The notes: generated from the sequence alone by a model not told the origin. Counted from the first letter of the stretch, positions 49,523-61,986 are shown. The stretch: 64,000 nt of DNA from Bostrychus sinensis (GCA_020698575.1 CM036254.1:27494526-27558525); one strand, 5' to 3'. A program made the numbers and translations.

Positions 49523-50934
49523 CGGAGACAGGTATTGAACTACGGTAAGCGCACAAGGACAAAAAAGTGCCCTGCACGTTTAAATTGTTATTCAAAGTCT
49601 TTTGACAACACAAACATTATAAAACAGTTTAAATAGTATTTATTTTTTTATATGTTTTATAAATTTTATATATTTTTATGTTTTTTTTATAATAATAGAA
49701 ATTTGATGGAAGTAATTGATGTAGATATTTATTAGAATAGAACTGTATTACTGATATATATTACTGGTATATTGTAATGTGCTGTGTAGAAGAAAAGCCC
49801 AACCAGGGACAGGTGTTGAAAATTGCATGAGCTATAAATTCTATATGCACTGCTTCAGTTGCAGGCTCTGTATTGTAACTAACTGCATTGTCCCTGTCAA
49901 ATAAATTAAATAAACATGAAAACATTGATTAATTCATCTTAAATCTAAGAAAATGAAATGAAATGTTCCTATATACTTTTAAAAAGAATTTTCTATGTCA
50001 GACCTTTGTTTCTCTGTTTATAAATAACTGCTTCTCAAAGAGACAGTGGAACACAGACTAGTGGGGGCACAAAAAGTACCTTCTCATGCTGCTGCTTCTG
50101 ATGCTTTGTAACTTCAAAGTGCATCTCCAGAAACCAGGACACTCCAGTTTGCAAATATAAATGTGTTTGGTCAGGACCAAATAGCACAAGTGATGTGACA
50201 GGGCACACAGTCAGGCACAAGGCAAGACATGGGGGTTTCTATCTTTTTGAGGTTTCATTAAGAGAGTCATGTTACACCTTCCAGTATCTCAAAGCAAGCT
50301 TCCTAATAGCCCTGAAGCACATTTGTTAGTCAGTTCGTCGTAGAATCTGCCCTAAAAATACACACAAAGAGAATATTCACCCTTTGGAGGAGCTTTAAAT
50401 GTGAGATATTTCATTATTTCCGGGAAGAGATTTTTCCTCTGTCTCTTGACCTACTTAATGGTTCGCCTTTGGTACGTTTGTGTGTTGTTTAAAAGTGCAA
50501 AAACTGTCATGTCATTGCTTTTACTGAAAGATAGCATAAGACTAGGCCTATCAGAGAATATGTAGCATTTAAACTACACAAGAAGCATAAATCTCAGTGG
50601 GAGAGATAAGGAATATGGGGCTTACATTTTCTTTTTGTTTTATGCACACATGGCCTAAGATACTACATAACATAGTTTTAGACGGGGTATTTTTAACAAT
50701 TAGCAGGGCATTGTAACTCCAGCTCCTATAGAAAAGTGCAGTGTACAGACAATATGGTATGAACAGATGGGTCTATCTGAAGGAAAATTAGTGCTGATAC
50801 CTGTCATGCCGTGTATATTATGAGCTTGTCTCCTACTGCACTAAAGAAGAAACAACAGCAATATCTACCAAGGTGCATGCTTAGCATTACATTGTGTGGA
50901 AGTCATTAGACAAATACAAGTCCTTCATAATAGC

Positions 50935-51235
50935 TTCCCAAACTGTGGTACGAAGGGTTCTTTTATTGGGATTGTTTTGCGGCTGTGTTTTTTTTTTTTT
51001 TAATCTATCTATTTTAGTCCTACTCTGGTTGGGGATTAAATTTAAAGTGTAGACCAGTTCTGGTTTCATGCTTATGTCCTGGTTTTGTCCTTCCTCATTA
51101 AGTCCAGTTTTAGTCCTTTTTTGTCCTTGTTTAGTCTGTGGGTTTAATCCTTTTTTATTAATGCTTATTTAGTCTGTTGAAGATGGTACTTGAAAAGCCA
51201 AATCTCAAACGTATTATAAATAGAAAAAAAATATG
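50935..51235. repeat. MITE-family fragment
   Basis: Starts with CCCAAACTGTGGTAC, the mirrored end of the 22,755-23,046 family. Full of TTTAGTCC/GTCCAGTTTTAGTCC words, ending near GGTACTTGAAAAGCC. Confidence 0.5.
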
Positions 51236-51261
51236 TTTTGATGTTCAACATATATTGTATT

Positions 51262-51436
51262 TAAATGGTTACTGGATGCATATAAAAGGCACTGCTCATA
51301 ATCAAGTTATGGCTCTTGCACAGTACACCTCTTTTTCATAATAAATCAAAGCCGTCATGTAGAGAAGACTGTTTGTATTAGATGTCTCTCTAGTGGGACA
51401 ACTCCTCACAATCTCTAAGCAATAACAGAATAAGTT
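51262..51436 (+). repeat. duplicated block, copy 1
   Basis: About 175 bp similar throughout to 55,552-55,722 (shared CTCTTGCACA.TACACCTCTT, TCATAAT.AATCAAAGC, AGGACTGTTTGTATTAGA-like words). Origin unknown. Confidence 0.75.
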
Positions 51437-51559
51437 ATTCTTAAGTTCAATATTTCACTTGATTAAAATATACATGAAAATAATTCCTTGAATATCATTA
51501 ATTTTATTTCTTGAAATATGTTGTCAATTAAGTAAATTCAACAAAACATTTTTTTTTTT

Positions 51560-51745
51560 CAGTGTTAGCTAGTCCAATTTTTGTTTTTTTAAGTCCAGTT
51601 TTAGTTCCAGTTTCTGTCCTTTTTTGTCCTTATTTATTCCAGGTTTAGTACTTCTTTAGTTCTAGTTTAGTCCTTATTTAGTAATGCTCATTTAGCCTGA
51701 GTTTACCTGAATATTGTACTTTGAAAGCCACATATACCAAATAGT
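51560..51745. repeat. MITE-family fragment
   Basis: AAGTCCAGTTTTAGTTCC, TTTAGTCCTTATTTAGTAAT and GTACTTTGAAAGCCA parallel the copy at 50,935-51,235 in order and orientation. Confidence 0.5.
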
Positions 51746-52159
51746 TCCAAGGTCGTAGTTGTTGTGAAAAGTTTGCTCACAATAGTTGCTGTGATTTTTG
51801 CAAAATCTCATAAAAGTATAACAACCACACAAATGACCTGGGGCCCACAGGTGTGCTGTGCCAGGCATTACACCCCAAGTGCCACTAGGGGGCATTACAT
51901 AATCAGTTTAGCATCTGTGTCTTCAAACCTCTCATTGGTTAAATTAAGTTGATTGATTAGTTATGACAAACATGTATGTGACATTTGTGTGCTCTTTGAA
52001 CGGTCCCAGTCCCAGACTGCTGTTTGCAATAAATAAGCCTAGCTCCTGTTTGAAACAAAGCTAAACACTAACAAAGGCCACATCTTCTTGAGCCTTAAAG
52101 GTACTGTAAGCAGCATGCACTCATACTGGTGTAAAAATGATACTGCAGTCTAAATCAAA

Positions 52160-52384
52160 ACAGTGGTCTGTGGGTTGGCAGTCTTTCTGCTTTTCTGATT
52201 GGACGATCAACAATTTTAGAACCAAAACAACAAATGTAAACAAAAACATCTTGGCCATTATGTAAAATGTCTTTTTATTGTTAATAAATCAGCTGTACCA
52301 TTGTTTTCAGTAAAACTAATGTTAGATTTAAACATGTTTACCTCATATCTTGGGACACATGTGGGTAATTTTTTATGAAATATA
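52160..52384 (+). repeat. dispersed repeat, copy 2
   Basis: Second copy of the 37,905-38,125 repeat, same orientation. Confidence 0.75.
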
Positions 52385-53059
52385 AAAAAATATATACTGC
52401 TCATACCACCTTTAAATAACATGTTAATATACAGCTTTTCTATCTCGTCTAGATTATTCTACAAAGTACTTCATATTATTTATATAACTTGAAAAATGCT
52501 TTCCAAGATTACTCTTGCTAATTATGCAGCATATGGCTTGCCATTATGCAACTTAAAGTCACCTTCTTAGAGAAATACAATCTTTAGGGGAACGCTGCTG
52601 CATCTGACTGACTTAGTCTTTGAAACTTTGCAGTGACTACAACAAGAACTTTACTATAAACATCAATCAAAATACTGAAATAGCAGCAGCATGACTAGGT
52701 AACAACAGCTACTTTTAGAAATAGATGATGGTAAAAATTGCACAACAAAATGCATAGTTTATGCTGCTGCATACAGTTCACCTATTATTGACTTATTTCC
52801 ATAAGTATATAAAATAAATACAGTACAATACAATAATAATATACAGTAAATCTGTACTCAAGTGCAGGACTCGAGTAAGTATCCATAAATACTACTTGAA
52901 TAAAAGCTAGATTTACATATATTATGCTTTTATTCATCTTTTTAAACCAATCTTGGTCACTTCTGGACGAAGACAGAGGTTCGTAGAACCGAGCATTTTG
53001 AAGGCTCAGAAACTCAGCTCCAGAGAATACAGGATTACTCAAATAGGTGTGAATGACAC

Positions 53060-53155
53060 ACAACACAGCTCCAGGTATGTTTTAATGTGGGAACAACATT
53101 ATACCATGAGAGAAATCTCAAATCAGTTGATTTTGAATAATATATTCCCTTTAAG
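53060..53155 (+). repeat. dispersed repeat, related to window start
   Basis: Matches bases 15-105 in order (CTCCAGGTATGTTTT, AACAACATTATA, AGTTGATTTTG, CCCTTTAA). The preceding 52,915-53,060 is likely part of the same unit, sharing ATGCTTTTAT...TTTTAAACCAATCTTG with 5,090-5,130. Confidence 0.65.
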
Positions 53156-54555
53156 TAGAACCACTGCTAGCACTGCTACATCTACTACTTTTGCTACTAA
53201 TATTGCTGCTTCTACTTCAAAAAAGAAATTACTTAGACCAACTACTGAGCAGCGTGTAGTATCTGTGCATGTGCAAGGCATAATAACTCTTTGCAACAGC
53301 AACCAGCGCTAGTCACTAAACTTCTGTAAATAAACCTCTGCAACACTCAAGTGTTTCACTCAAATATTTATCAATGAATAATATGTGCTACATTAAACCC
53401 ATCTAATTACATTAATGAATAAAATGGATGTAGCTCAGTAGTGTCGTGGATGTAAGAAACATGCTGAGTAGTTGTTAGAACAAAAGTTACCTATATTTTA
53501 ATGTTAATAATGAGCTCTCTGACAGATAGTGAATGGAGCACAACCAATCAGAGCTCTTGCTTGAGGCCGACACCTGACTAAGCCCAACTGTACATCCGAT
53601 GGTGCAGAACACACCAAACAAAGTCACATCGCTACTACGTCAAACTGTCCTGCCAAGCCAGATGGAAAATTATTGGCCCGTGGTGTCCCAAACTTTAGAC
53701 AAAGAAAGCACTTTTCAAATTTATTGAGTAAAATGTTGTTTCTTTACACCTCTTTTTGCTTAGGATTGGCAGTCATGTCTTTGTTAGATATGTTTAGCCT
53801 CATAAGCTTTGTCAAAAGGCACTTATGGAGAATATTTGCCAATGCAATTTATTACAAACATCTTTTCCTCTGTCATGCTGTAATTGACTCTCAGTGCTGC
53901 TCCTTTCACAGAGTAAAGATTATATAAATAACTGCTCCAGGATTTAATTCACTGCAGTGAGAGCAACTTCATTTCACTGAATAAATGCTAAGCTCCATTT
54001 TGTTCAATAGCAGCATTTAGTGTCATTCCACTTGTGTTTACTCGTCATCATAAAAGCCTTTTTATAGAGGCGCTGCGTGTTCAGGTCATGCTCTCTCTTG
54101 TTAAAATGAGAAAAGAAAACTGAAATGCCATTAAGCGATGATCCATGTGTGCCTGTTATCTATGTGATGATGCAGCTTCAGTTACTGAGGATGTAACCAC
54201 TGTGATAACATTGTCCCAGAGTGCAGGCAGACCAAGGTATAGGGCTTAGATAAACAATGAGGACACAAGTCAGTTTAAATTCATCAATCCAATGCTGTCC
54301 AGAAGTGCATTGAATCAGGACTCCCTATTGACTAGTGTTCTGCTTGTTGTCCATGTGCTTTCAGGTTTAGATGTGCTGTGCATTCAGAGGTGTTCTTCTG
54401 CAGGACTTGATTTTAACATTGACCAAAGGATTTTTATTTTGTGAGGGTCACTGTGTGGATCCAGGGACTTTCTTTACCATTTGGAACCATTGCAAGATAG
54501 AGTTGTAAATGCTGAATGTACAAATAATGACTGACTAGTTAGTGGATTTGTTTAT

Positions 54556-54690
54556 AAGGGCTTTGTGGCTAAATAGATAGCGCATTTAATCCTGAGCTAG
54601 GAGATATTGGTTTGAGTCCAGGTCTGGGTGCTATCTACCATTGTAATGTGGGGCTAAAGCTTTAGGAGAGGTCTGTGGTCTCTTTGTTTG
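54556..54690 (+). mobile_element. tRNA-derived SINE, family B
   Basis: Head GGCTAAATAGATAGCGCATT, B-box-like GGTTTGAGTCCAGG, body GGAGAGGTCTGTGGTCTC. Confidence 0.7.
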
Positions 54691-55551
54691 AAGTTACTGT
54701 TGCTGGTTCTGTTATCTCAAACTTGCATTTTCACCACAGGTCTGCTACTCACTGAATATTTTCTCCTTTTCAAACCATTGTAAACTCTAGCAATATTTGT
54801 GTGTCAAACTCCCAGTAGATGCCTCCCAATAGTGATAGTGTCTTCAACAATATTGTAACATGGTTAAAGGCTCCAAAAAGTTGATTTAGCATAACAGGGG
54901 ACTTGTAAGGTCTTGGATAAGAGCCCTTTTTACTTTTACAAAACAGTTGTGTCTCATGACTGTTTTCTCACTGCCAGATGCCAGACCTCTCTCAGACCCA
55001 CCTCCCAAGCCTCTACCAGTGGGAACTGTATTGTTCCAAAGTTCAGAACATCTTTTGGACAGTCCAGCTTCTCTTTTATAAAAGACTATGGAACTTTCCA
55101 TCCACTCACCTGAAACTGCAGACTGGCATTAACAAACACCTTTCCTAAACAGTCTGGCCAGAGCTGCTCACTTGGCAATGTTAATGAAAATCTGCTTAAA
55201 TGCTATACTTAACATTTTTCTACTGGTATATACTGTTTGAACCGTCTTCAATACCCTCCTATGGACAGGTGTTGAGAATATGCATGTGTGGTAAAACACT
55301 TAAACAATGCATCTGGTTTGGCCAATGCAATTCCAAGCATAAGATGTATCCAATAATGTTGCTGCTAAGTGTATGTTTGATATGAATTGATAAAAAAATA
55401 ATGAGCAACTTTATACCAGACCAAAAAAATTCATACAGTCACTTAAAAGCAACTGAACTCTGTAAAGCTAACTACTTTGAGGTTATGACAAGGCTGGGAA
55501 TTGGTGCCAGTATACATAGAAAACAGACATGCTTTTGATACAGAACAGCTA

Positions 55552-55722
55552 TTTAAATGGTTATTGGATGTCTATAAAAGGCATCAAGTGATGACTCTTG
55601 CACAATACACCTCTTATTCATAATGAATCAAAGCTGTCATGCAGAGAAGGCTGTTTGTATTAGAAGTCTCTCTGATGGGACAGCTCCTCATAACCCCCAC
55701 AATAACAGAATATTCTTAAGAT
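55552..55722 (+). repeat. duplicated block, copy 2
   Basis: Second copy of 51,262-51,436, same orientation. Confidence 0.75.
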
Positions 55723-56236
55723 GTGAAGTAGATTTAAATTATTGATCAAGTCACCTGCACTTAATAAACAAAGACACTGTGCAAAACTGACACTAAAATA
55801 GCAACAGGGGAAGGACTCTGTTTTATGCGTAATTTACAACATACAGCAGGCTGTACATTATATAATTCCTATACATGTCTAGTACTTAATTTGCTCTTTA
55901 TGTGGGTTTTGGAGCCAAAGTACATGTGTGATTAAAAGAGACACCAACTACAGAAATAAGATTTATTTTTAACTACAAGGAACAGTAAATGAACAGTAAA
56001 TAAAAGCCATTTAGCATTTATTTTGCAACATGACATTTTTTGTCAGATTTCATAACAAAGTTGAAGCATTTTGAAAAAGATCTTGACAAAGTTGAAAATG
56101 TTCCAGATGATTACAAAATAAACAAGAAAAGTTGTCACATCAAAAGATTGTTATAGGCAGTACAGTGAAATGTACTTCAGTACCTGCAGACAAATGGAAG
56201 CTTTTAACAGCACCAAATATAATATACTGTACAAAC

Positions 56237-56361
56237 TATATGCAGTGTCTGTTGTGTCCTTGGGCAAGACACTTCACCCTCCTTGCCTCCAGTGTCTGTG
56301 GCACTGGTGTATAAATGTGTTAGACACCATCAGTGTGTCTGAGGAGTGAATAAATAATGCA
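56237..56361 (+). mobile_element. truncated family C SINE
   Basis: Begins within the body at GTGTCCTTGGGCAAGACACT and ends at GAGGAGTGAATAAATAATGCA, paralleling 27,285-27,435. The tRNA-like head is missing. Confidence 0.65.
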
Positions 56362-56707
56362 GGAAGATGGATTTAAGGAGGTTGAGGATTCTAGTACAGA
56401 GTCTCCAGCACAGCCTCAGGACACAGCAGAGGCTGGGGAGGCCAACACTGAAATGGTGAAGCTTGTTGACCAGGAAGATCTTACCTACGACAAACCAGCA
56501 GATGATTAAGATCCCAAGTGCCGCCCAAAACCTGCAGAGCCTGACGTTGTTGACGCTGAGGCCCAGGGTGACTTGGAGATCCCTGCAAAGCCTTCTGTCC
56601 CAGAAATGGAAGCCCACGATGGTTTAGTGAAGGAGCATAATGTTGGAGGAAAGACACAATCCAAGAAAGCCGATGATTTAACGGTGTCAAAATTAGGCAC
56701 GGAATAA
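56357..56707 (+). pseudogene. acidic ORF with one internal stop, not recognised
   Basis: One reading frame runs 117 codons from ATG 56,357 to a stop at 56,705-56,707, broken by a single TAA at 56,507-56,509. The product would be rich in Glu, Asp, Pro and Ala (EDSSTESPAQPQDTAEAGE; then KPAEPDVVDAEAQGDLEIP). The ATG lies in SINE-derived sequence, so the true 5' end is probably lost. Eighteen bases after its stop begins the polymerase ORF, so it may belong to the same element. No family recognised. Confidence 0.4.
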
Positions 56708-59223
56708 ACTAAAGTAGTATTAGAATGGAAAACTTGTCTTCAGCTTTGGGATTATTAAGGCATAAGTTGACTGATATTGTTGACTTTTCATCAATCGTGG
56801 CAGCTCCAGACAGTACTTTAAATGTCGTGCTCAGAGGCCCATCCTTGTCTAGCGATATATGTGCCATATTAAAAGCTAGCTACCTAGCTAACTACCAAAC
56901 ATTTCTTAATGCAATAGAACAAGTAATGCAAAGTAATGATCATATGATATTAGATTCTCTTGAATTTGTCGTGACCATAGCACTAAACAGCCATGGGGGC
57001 ATTCGTCATAAATTGGCAAACATGACTTATGATGAAATCATTTGTAAAAAACAGGTGTGTCTTTATACCCTGACAAATAATGATAATAATCAATGTTTTT
57101 CTATTTGTTTGGCAGGTCATCTAAACCCCACTTTGAGCAACATAGAAATTCTTCAAAAAGTGCAGCAGATACACTCGGATGCAGGCTTTGTTTCAAATCA
57201 AATGATATCGTTGTCAGACGTGTCAAAATTTGAGCATATTCTCAGATTAAAAATACTAGTCTTCATAGTCCATCATAACAAAGGTGTAAAAAAATTGACT
57301 CTTCTTCTATCAAACTCACGAGCGACCTCATCCCAATACAGCCTGGCTATATTTACATGGAGATCATAATTATCTAATTGAAAACAAAACAGTTTTTTTC
57401 GGGGCCACTTATACTGTGTATGTCAATACTGCCACAAGGCATATGCATCTAAAGCTTATCACAAGTGCAAATTTTTCTGATGAATGTCACAAACATGTTG
57501 CGCGCACAGTGCGTTGCTCAGATTGTCAGAGACTTTGTAGATCATTATTCTGTTTCAAAAAAACATAAAGAAGGAGAATCATTGGGGAAATTCAGCTGTG
57601 TAATCTAAATAAATATTGCGAAGGATGCGGTTCCATATACACAGTCACATGAGCGAAATCTAACCATCGTTGTCAAAAAGGCAAATGCGGTCAGTGTGGC
57701 TAACATTTCGTTTCGGACACAAAACATCAGTGTAGATGATAAACATATTTTTTATAAATTTGAAACACGTATTAATGACAATAAGCACAGCCAATTTTGT
57801 CTGCGTGATCGATTTTATGGTGAGCCTCTGGTACAAGTTGCGTCAAAAAGTTTAGGAAACCCAAGTTTAAAAATGACATAAAAACATAAAAAAAAACTGT
57901 AAACAACATACTGTTCAGTGTATTGTACAGACAGACAAAGGAAAACTTGCAAACTCTACGAACAACATACAGGCTTAACGTCAGGGTAATGTGGGAATGC
58001 CAGTGGGAAAAAGCCAAAAAACCTGCTCCAAAGGTGCAAACATTTTTGAAAAACTATGACACCCCCGAAAGACTAGACCCACGAAAAGCGTTGTTTGGTG
58101 GATGTACAAATGCCTACAGACTTTACCACAAAATAGGAGATAGTGGAAAAAATATATTACTACGACTTTACATTTCTGTACCTGTCAGTGCAAGTTCACA
58201 ACAGTTATCCAATCAGACATCCTGAAATAATTTTTCACAATTTTTAATCTCTCGAACGCTATTTCGGTTTTGTTAAATGTTTCGTTTTACCTCCATGTCG
58301 TTTGTACCGTCCCGTGCTGCCTTATAAATGCAACGACAAACTAATGTTCCCCCTATGCCGATCATGCACACAAATTCAAAACCAGGAGAATGAATGCTCA
58401 CATAGAGATTCTGATAGGATTCTCTCAGGCGTTTGGGTTAGTGTTGAACTTCAAAAAGCGATTGAAAAGGGATATCAAATACTAAAAATGATTATGTCTG
58501 GCATTTTCCTAAGAATAGCAACTCTCTTTTTAAGGGATATGTGCAAACCTCTCTCAAACTCAAACAGGAAGCCTTGGGATACCCGAGTTTTGTAAAAGTT
58601 GGTGGAAGTGGAATCAAAAGCTTGGTGCATTGAAGAGTACAAAAATAAAGAGATAGAATTAGACCCAAGCAAAATCAAATCTAACAAAGCTGTTTGCAGC
58701 ATAAACAAGTATTTACTGAACAGTTTATACGGTCGTCTGTGCTTTAAACCAAACCAGCCAACAACATCGTTAATTTCAGATCCTGAAAAATTTGCAATGT
58801 ACATGTTCGGTAGGGGTGTAACAATACACCAATGGCACGGTTCGGTTCACGGTTTTGGAGCCACGGTCCGGTTCGGTTCTGTTTGCTGAAGGGATAGGGT
58901 TCATGTCATTGTACCAACAATGCTAAGGAACAACAGATTCACTTAACTTAATAATAACAATAACTTGACTTAACTTGTTATTTATTATTTAGTAAACAAA
59001 AATAATAAAAAAAAATCCAATGTAGAATAAAACCATTCTCTCTTTAGTGCAGCCAGTTTAACAGAGAAAACTAAAATGAGCTAATTCCAATTTAGGTAGT
59101 CAGAAATAAACATTTGTCTCTTTAGTGAAGTCAGCTTACCTGTGTAAACTAAAATTAAATAAATAAACTCCAATGTACACTAGTCAAAAATCTAAGAAAT
59201 CACTCTAAGAAACATTTGGCACG

Positions 59224-61040
59224 TTCAATTAAGTTTTAAGTCCTTTTTCAAAAACACCATCATGGTCACATTCTCAGGTGAGAGGCTTGCTCTCTGTGCT
59301 GTAACAATGTCCCCTGCTGTAGAGAACACCCTCTCACTGGGAACAGATGTTGCTGGGACTCCAAGGTAGCATTTAGCCAACTTGGATACGTGAGGAAACT
59401 GGCTCTCGTTGTCCTTGCAATTGGATTTGACTCCACTGGAAGAGTTGGCACTTGCCTATAACGCTCGACCTCTTCTTTCACCATTTGATCTGGAGACTTG
59501 GGTGCAGGAGTGCCTGGCTCCATTGGAAATAACTTTCCTAACAGTTCAGAGATTGGTGCCTTTTTGGCTGGAGGATCACTGCTGGATGCAACATCTAACT
59601 GCTCCCCTGAGACCAAGGCCTAACAAAGACAAAGCCACAAAATAGTTTCATATTAATATTGTTAATTGCAATTCATATGAGACACAGAAATACCAAAAAC
59701 AAACATGGTGATTCTCATTTCTGATTATCCAGGCTCTGATTTAGATAGAATGTTCTGTTCTGTTTAAATTCAATGAAAAAAATATACATATACTGTGTTT
59801 GTAAAGTGGTTTTCACTGGACATATTCACTTAGTAAAATGCATTGCAGATTTGTGTGAAACTAAATAGTGTAGGTAAAATCTAATTTATTAAATTAAGTT
59901 TGGATTTAAACAATAAAAAAAAAAAAAAAAAAAAAAAACCTGCTGGGGATGGTATTCCAGAATCTTCTCCATCAAGTTATTAAAGAGGTTTCTGCGCATG
60001 GTCTCATCCAGAAAGGGTAGAGATTTAAAACGTGGGTCAAGTGCAGTGCTCATATGAAGAAACTGCACAAGTATTGAGTCAGATTCTGGGTATCTGTTGA
60101 TTAAATCGGACTCAATGGCAGATTTGACATCTTTAACAACTGTCGTATCTGTTTCACTCACTTTCATAGATTCCAGGGTGGTGTGTTTCAGTGGCATTAT
60201 CATTGAAACAGTTGGCAGTTGTTCTGTGCTCAGCAGAGTTGTTCCCATTTTCAGGGGTTTAAGAACCTGAATGATGTTCTCAGCTAATTTTACATCTTCA
60301 TCAGACAGAGTAACAATGTCCTTAATGTTCCTCTTAATACTCCTGTAAGTGCAGAGAAAACAGCAGCCTGTGGCTTTTCTCTGTCGATTTTCCACTCTGC
60401 TACAGCTCCCTGTATTATTTCCGCCAGATGATCGGGATCGGGCAGAACAGGCCTTTTAATCACACAGTTGTTCGTAATGTAGTGCGCCGTGATCATCATG
60501 TAAGACTGAGTTGCACGGGAGTTCCACCCGTCCATAGTTAAAGCAATGAATTTAGCATTGCTTAGGTCTTCCACTAGTTTGATTCTTACTTCGTTGTAAA
60601 GGTGAGGCTTTACAATGAAATGTGGTCAGCTCAGTAATTGGTATCTGTGCTGCTCCAACACACTTAGCAAATGCATGAATCCGTCATTCTCAACAAGGGA
60701 AAATGGTCATATGTCTATCGCCATGAAAACACCTATTGCCTTTGTAACTATTTGAGCACGGTCGGAGTTTGCTTGTAGCTTCATTCTAAAGGCAGTGGAA
60801 AGATTTTCCTGTTTTTGAGGCTTCTTACGTGTGCCACTCATATCAATGTTGGGGTGATGTCTGTGGAGATGCGCTTGCATATTAGATGTGTTTCCTGTCA
60901 TATAAGAAAGTTTTGTGAAACAGTTACGATTCTGTGCACTTCCCATCCCTGGACTCCCCTGGAAAACCAAAATGTTCCCGCACAGGTGTTTTAAATGTAT
61001 CTGGGGGATCTGCAATTTCAGTACTATGCGAAGCAGCCAT
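59224..61040 (-). pseudogene. hAT transposase with BED zinc finger (ZBED-like), decayed
   Basis: Reads from ATG 61,040. An N-terminal BED finger (CFTKLSYMTGNTSNMQAHLH, then RHHP) follows an early stop near 61,000-60,950. The RNase H-like core shows FIALTMDGWNSRATQSYMM, holding the first catalytic Asp, at about 60,500. SDEDVKLAENIIQVLKPLK and STALDPRFKSLPFLDE lie at 60,000-60,300. The C-terminal dimerisation region (FPHVSKLAKCYLGVPATSVP, SERVFSTAGD) is at 59,400-59,300, in another frame. A GT...AG span (59,615-59,938) containing a poly-T tract may be an intron. Frame changes make it inactive. Confidence 0.85.
59911..59938. repeat. poly-A tract
   Basis: About 28 A in a row within the hAT element, in the possible transposase intron. 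Confidence 0.9.
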
Positions 61041-61986
61041 CCTGCATATAACCGCGTGTGACGCTGACACTCACTCTCAAGTCACGTGATATGACATGCT
61101 CTTGGAAAATAGTAAATTTTGAATATAATATTTAGAACAAAATTTAAAAAGCTCTTATTAGTCGTTAGTAATACAATTAAATCAAATGTAAGCAAAGAAA
61201 AAATAATGAATTATTATTATTTCATAGTTAGTTAGAGATAAGTGCCACGTCAACAATGGACAGCAAGGGGTGTGAGAGTATTGCGGTATGCCACAAGTCG
61301 TGGGTGGTGTATCGCGATATTTCGGTTCGGCTTGGGATATCGTTACACCCCTAATGTTTAGCGATCAGTTTGATGTCAGACAGTTTTCTTTTATTTCTGA
61401 CCATGTGGTATTAGTTCAGGGGAGACATGCGAATGCTCAAGCCTCTAGAATATCAAACGCTAACATTTTTGTGGGTGCTATGACAACAGCTTATGCTTTC
61501 CTCGCACTTTATGATTTAATAGATAAGCTAGGAGAGAGATGAATCTATTCTGACATAAACAGCGTAGTGTTTGTTTCCAAGGAAGGTGATTGGATTCCTG
61601 AAACTGGGGCATTTTTAGGCGAGCTTACAGATGAGATTAATGGAGACACTGGCGGAAATGATTACATTGTAGAGTTTGTTTCAGGCGGCCCCAAATGCTA
61701 TGCTTATAGAACAAGACAGAACAAAACTCTGCTGAAATGCAAGGGGATGACACTAAATTCTCACAATTCGTCAATCATCACCCATCAATCGCTTATAGAC
61801 CTAGTTCACTAATTTGCGAACCATCCACAAGCTGCACCAACTTTAACAACTGAAGCACGTACTATAGCCAGCAATAAAAATACATTTGAGCTGATAAATA
61901 TAAGTCTGTACACAAGAAAGTCTAAGTTGTGTACCCAAAACGCAGAGTTCTTCCTGATCTGACCATGCTCCCATATGGATATTAAC

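Larger units (their letters stand above)
49523..56236. other. intergenic, repeat-rich, no gene supported
   Basis: Upstream of cfap46. Contains MITE-family fragments (50,935-51,235; 51,560-51,745), one SINE, dispersed repeats and a duplicated 170-bp block. ORFs here are short and show no recognisable protein. Confidence 0.6.
58811..61353. mobile_element. hAT element inserted in the polymerase gene
   Basis: 2,543 bp. Terminal inverted repeats TAGGGGTGTAAC / GTTACACCCCTA. The flanking 8-mers ATGTTCGG and ATGTTTAG agree at 6 of 8 positions, as expected for an aged hAT target duplication. The polymerase reading frame stops at one side and resumes at the other. It carries a decayed transposase on the minus strand. 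Confidence 0.88.
56725..61985 (+). pseudogene. protein-primed family B DNA polymerase of a Polinton/adintovirus-like element, broken and interrupted
   Basis: In intact elements this enzyme copies the linear element from a terminal-protein primer. Here the best-preserved piece is a 214-codon ORF at 56,725-57,369 (N-terminal region). Decayed cysteine/histidine-rich sequence follows at about 57,370-57,560, then pieces at 57,696-57,881 and 58,302-58,595 containing PVLPYKCNDKLMFPLCRSCT and the Cys/His cluster typical of this family. At 58,599-58,810 the KxxxNSxYG-type motif B is visible (NKYLLNSLYGRLC). The gene resumes at 61,354 after a hAT insertion and ends at the stop 61,983-61,985, read through VLPDLTMLPYGY. 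Many stops and shifts are present. The DTDS-like motif C reads DINS near 61,550 and has an in-frame stop just before it, so the enzyme is dead. Confidence 0.8.

Noticed and set aside
56330..56617. 95-codon minus-strand ORF
   Set aside because: Opposite strand of the acidic plus-strand frame; no recognisable protein and partly SINE-derived.
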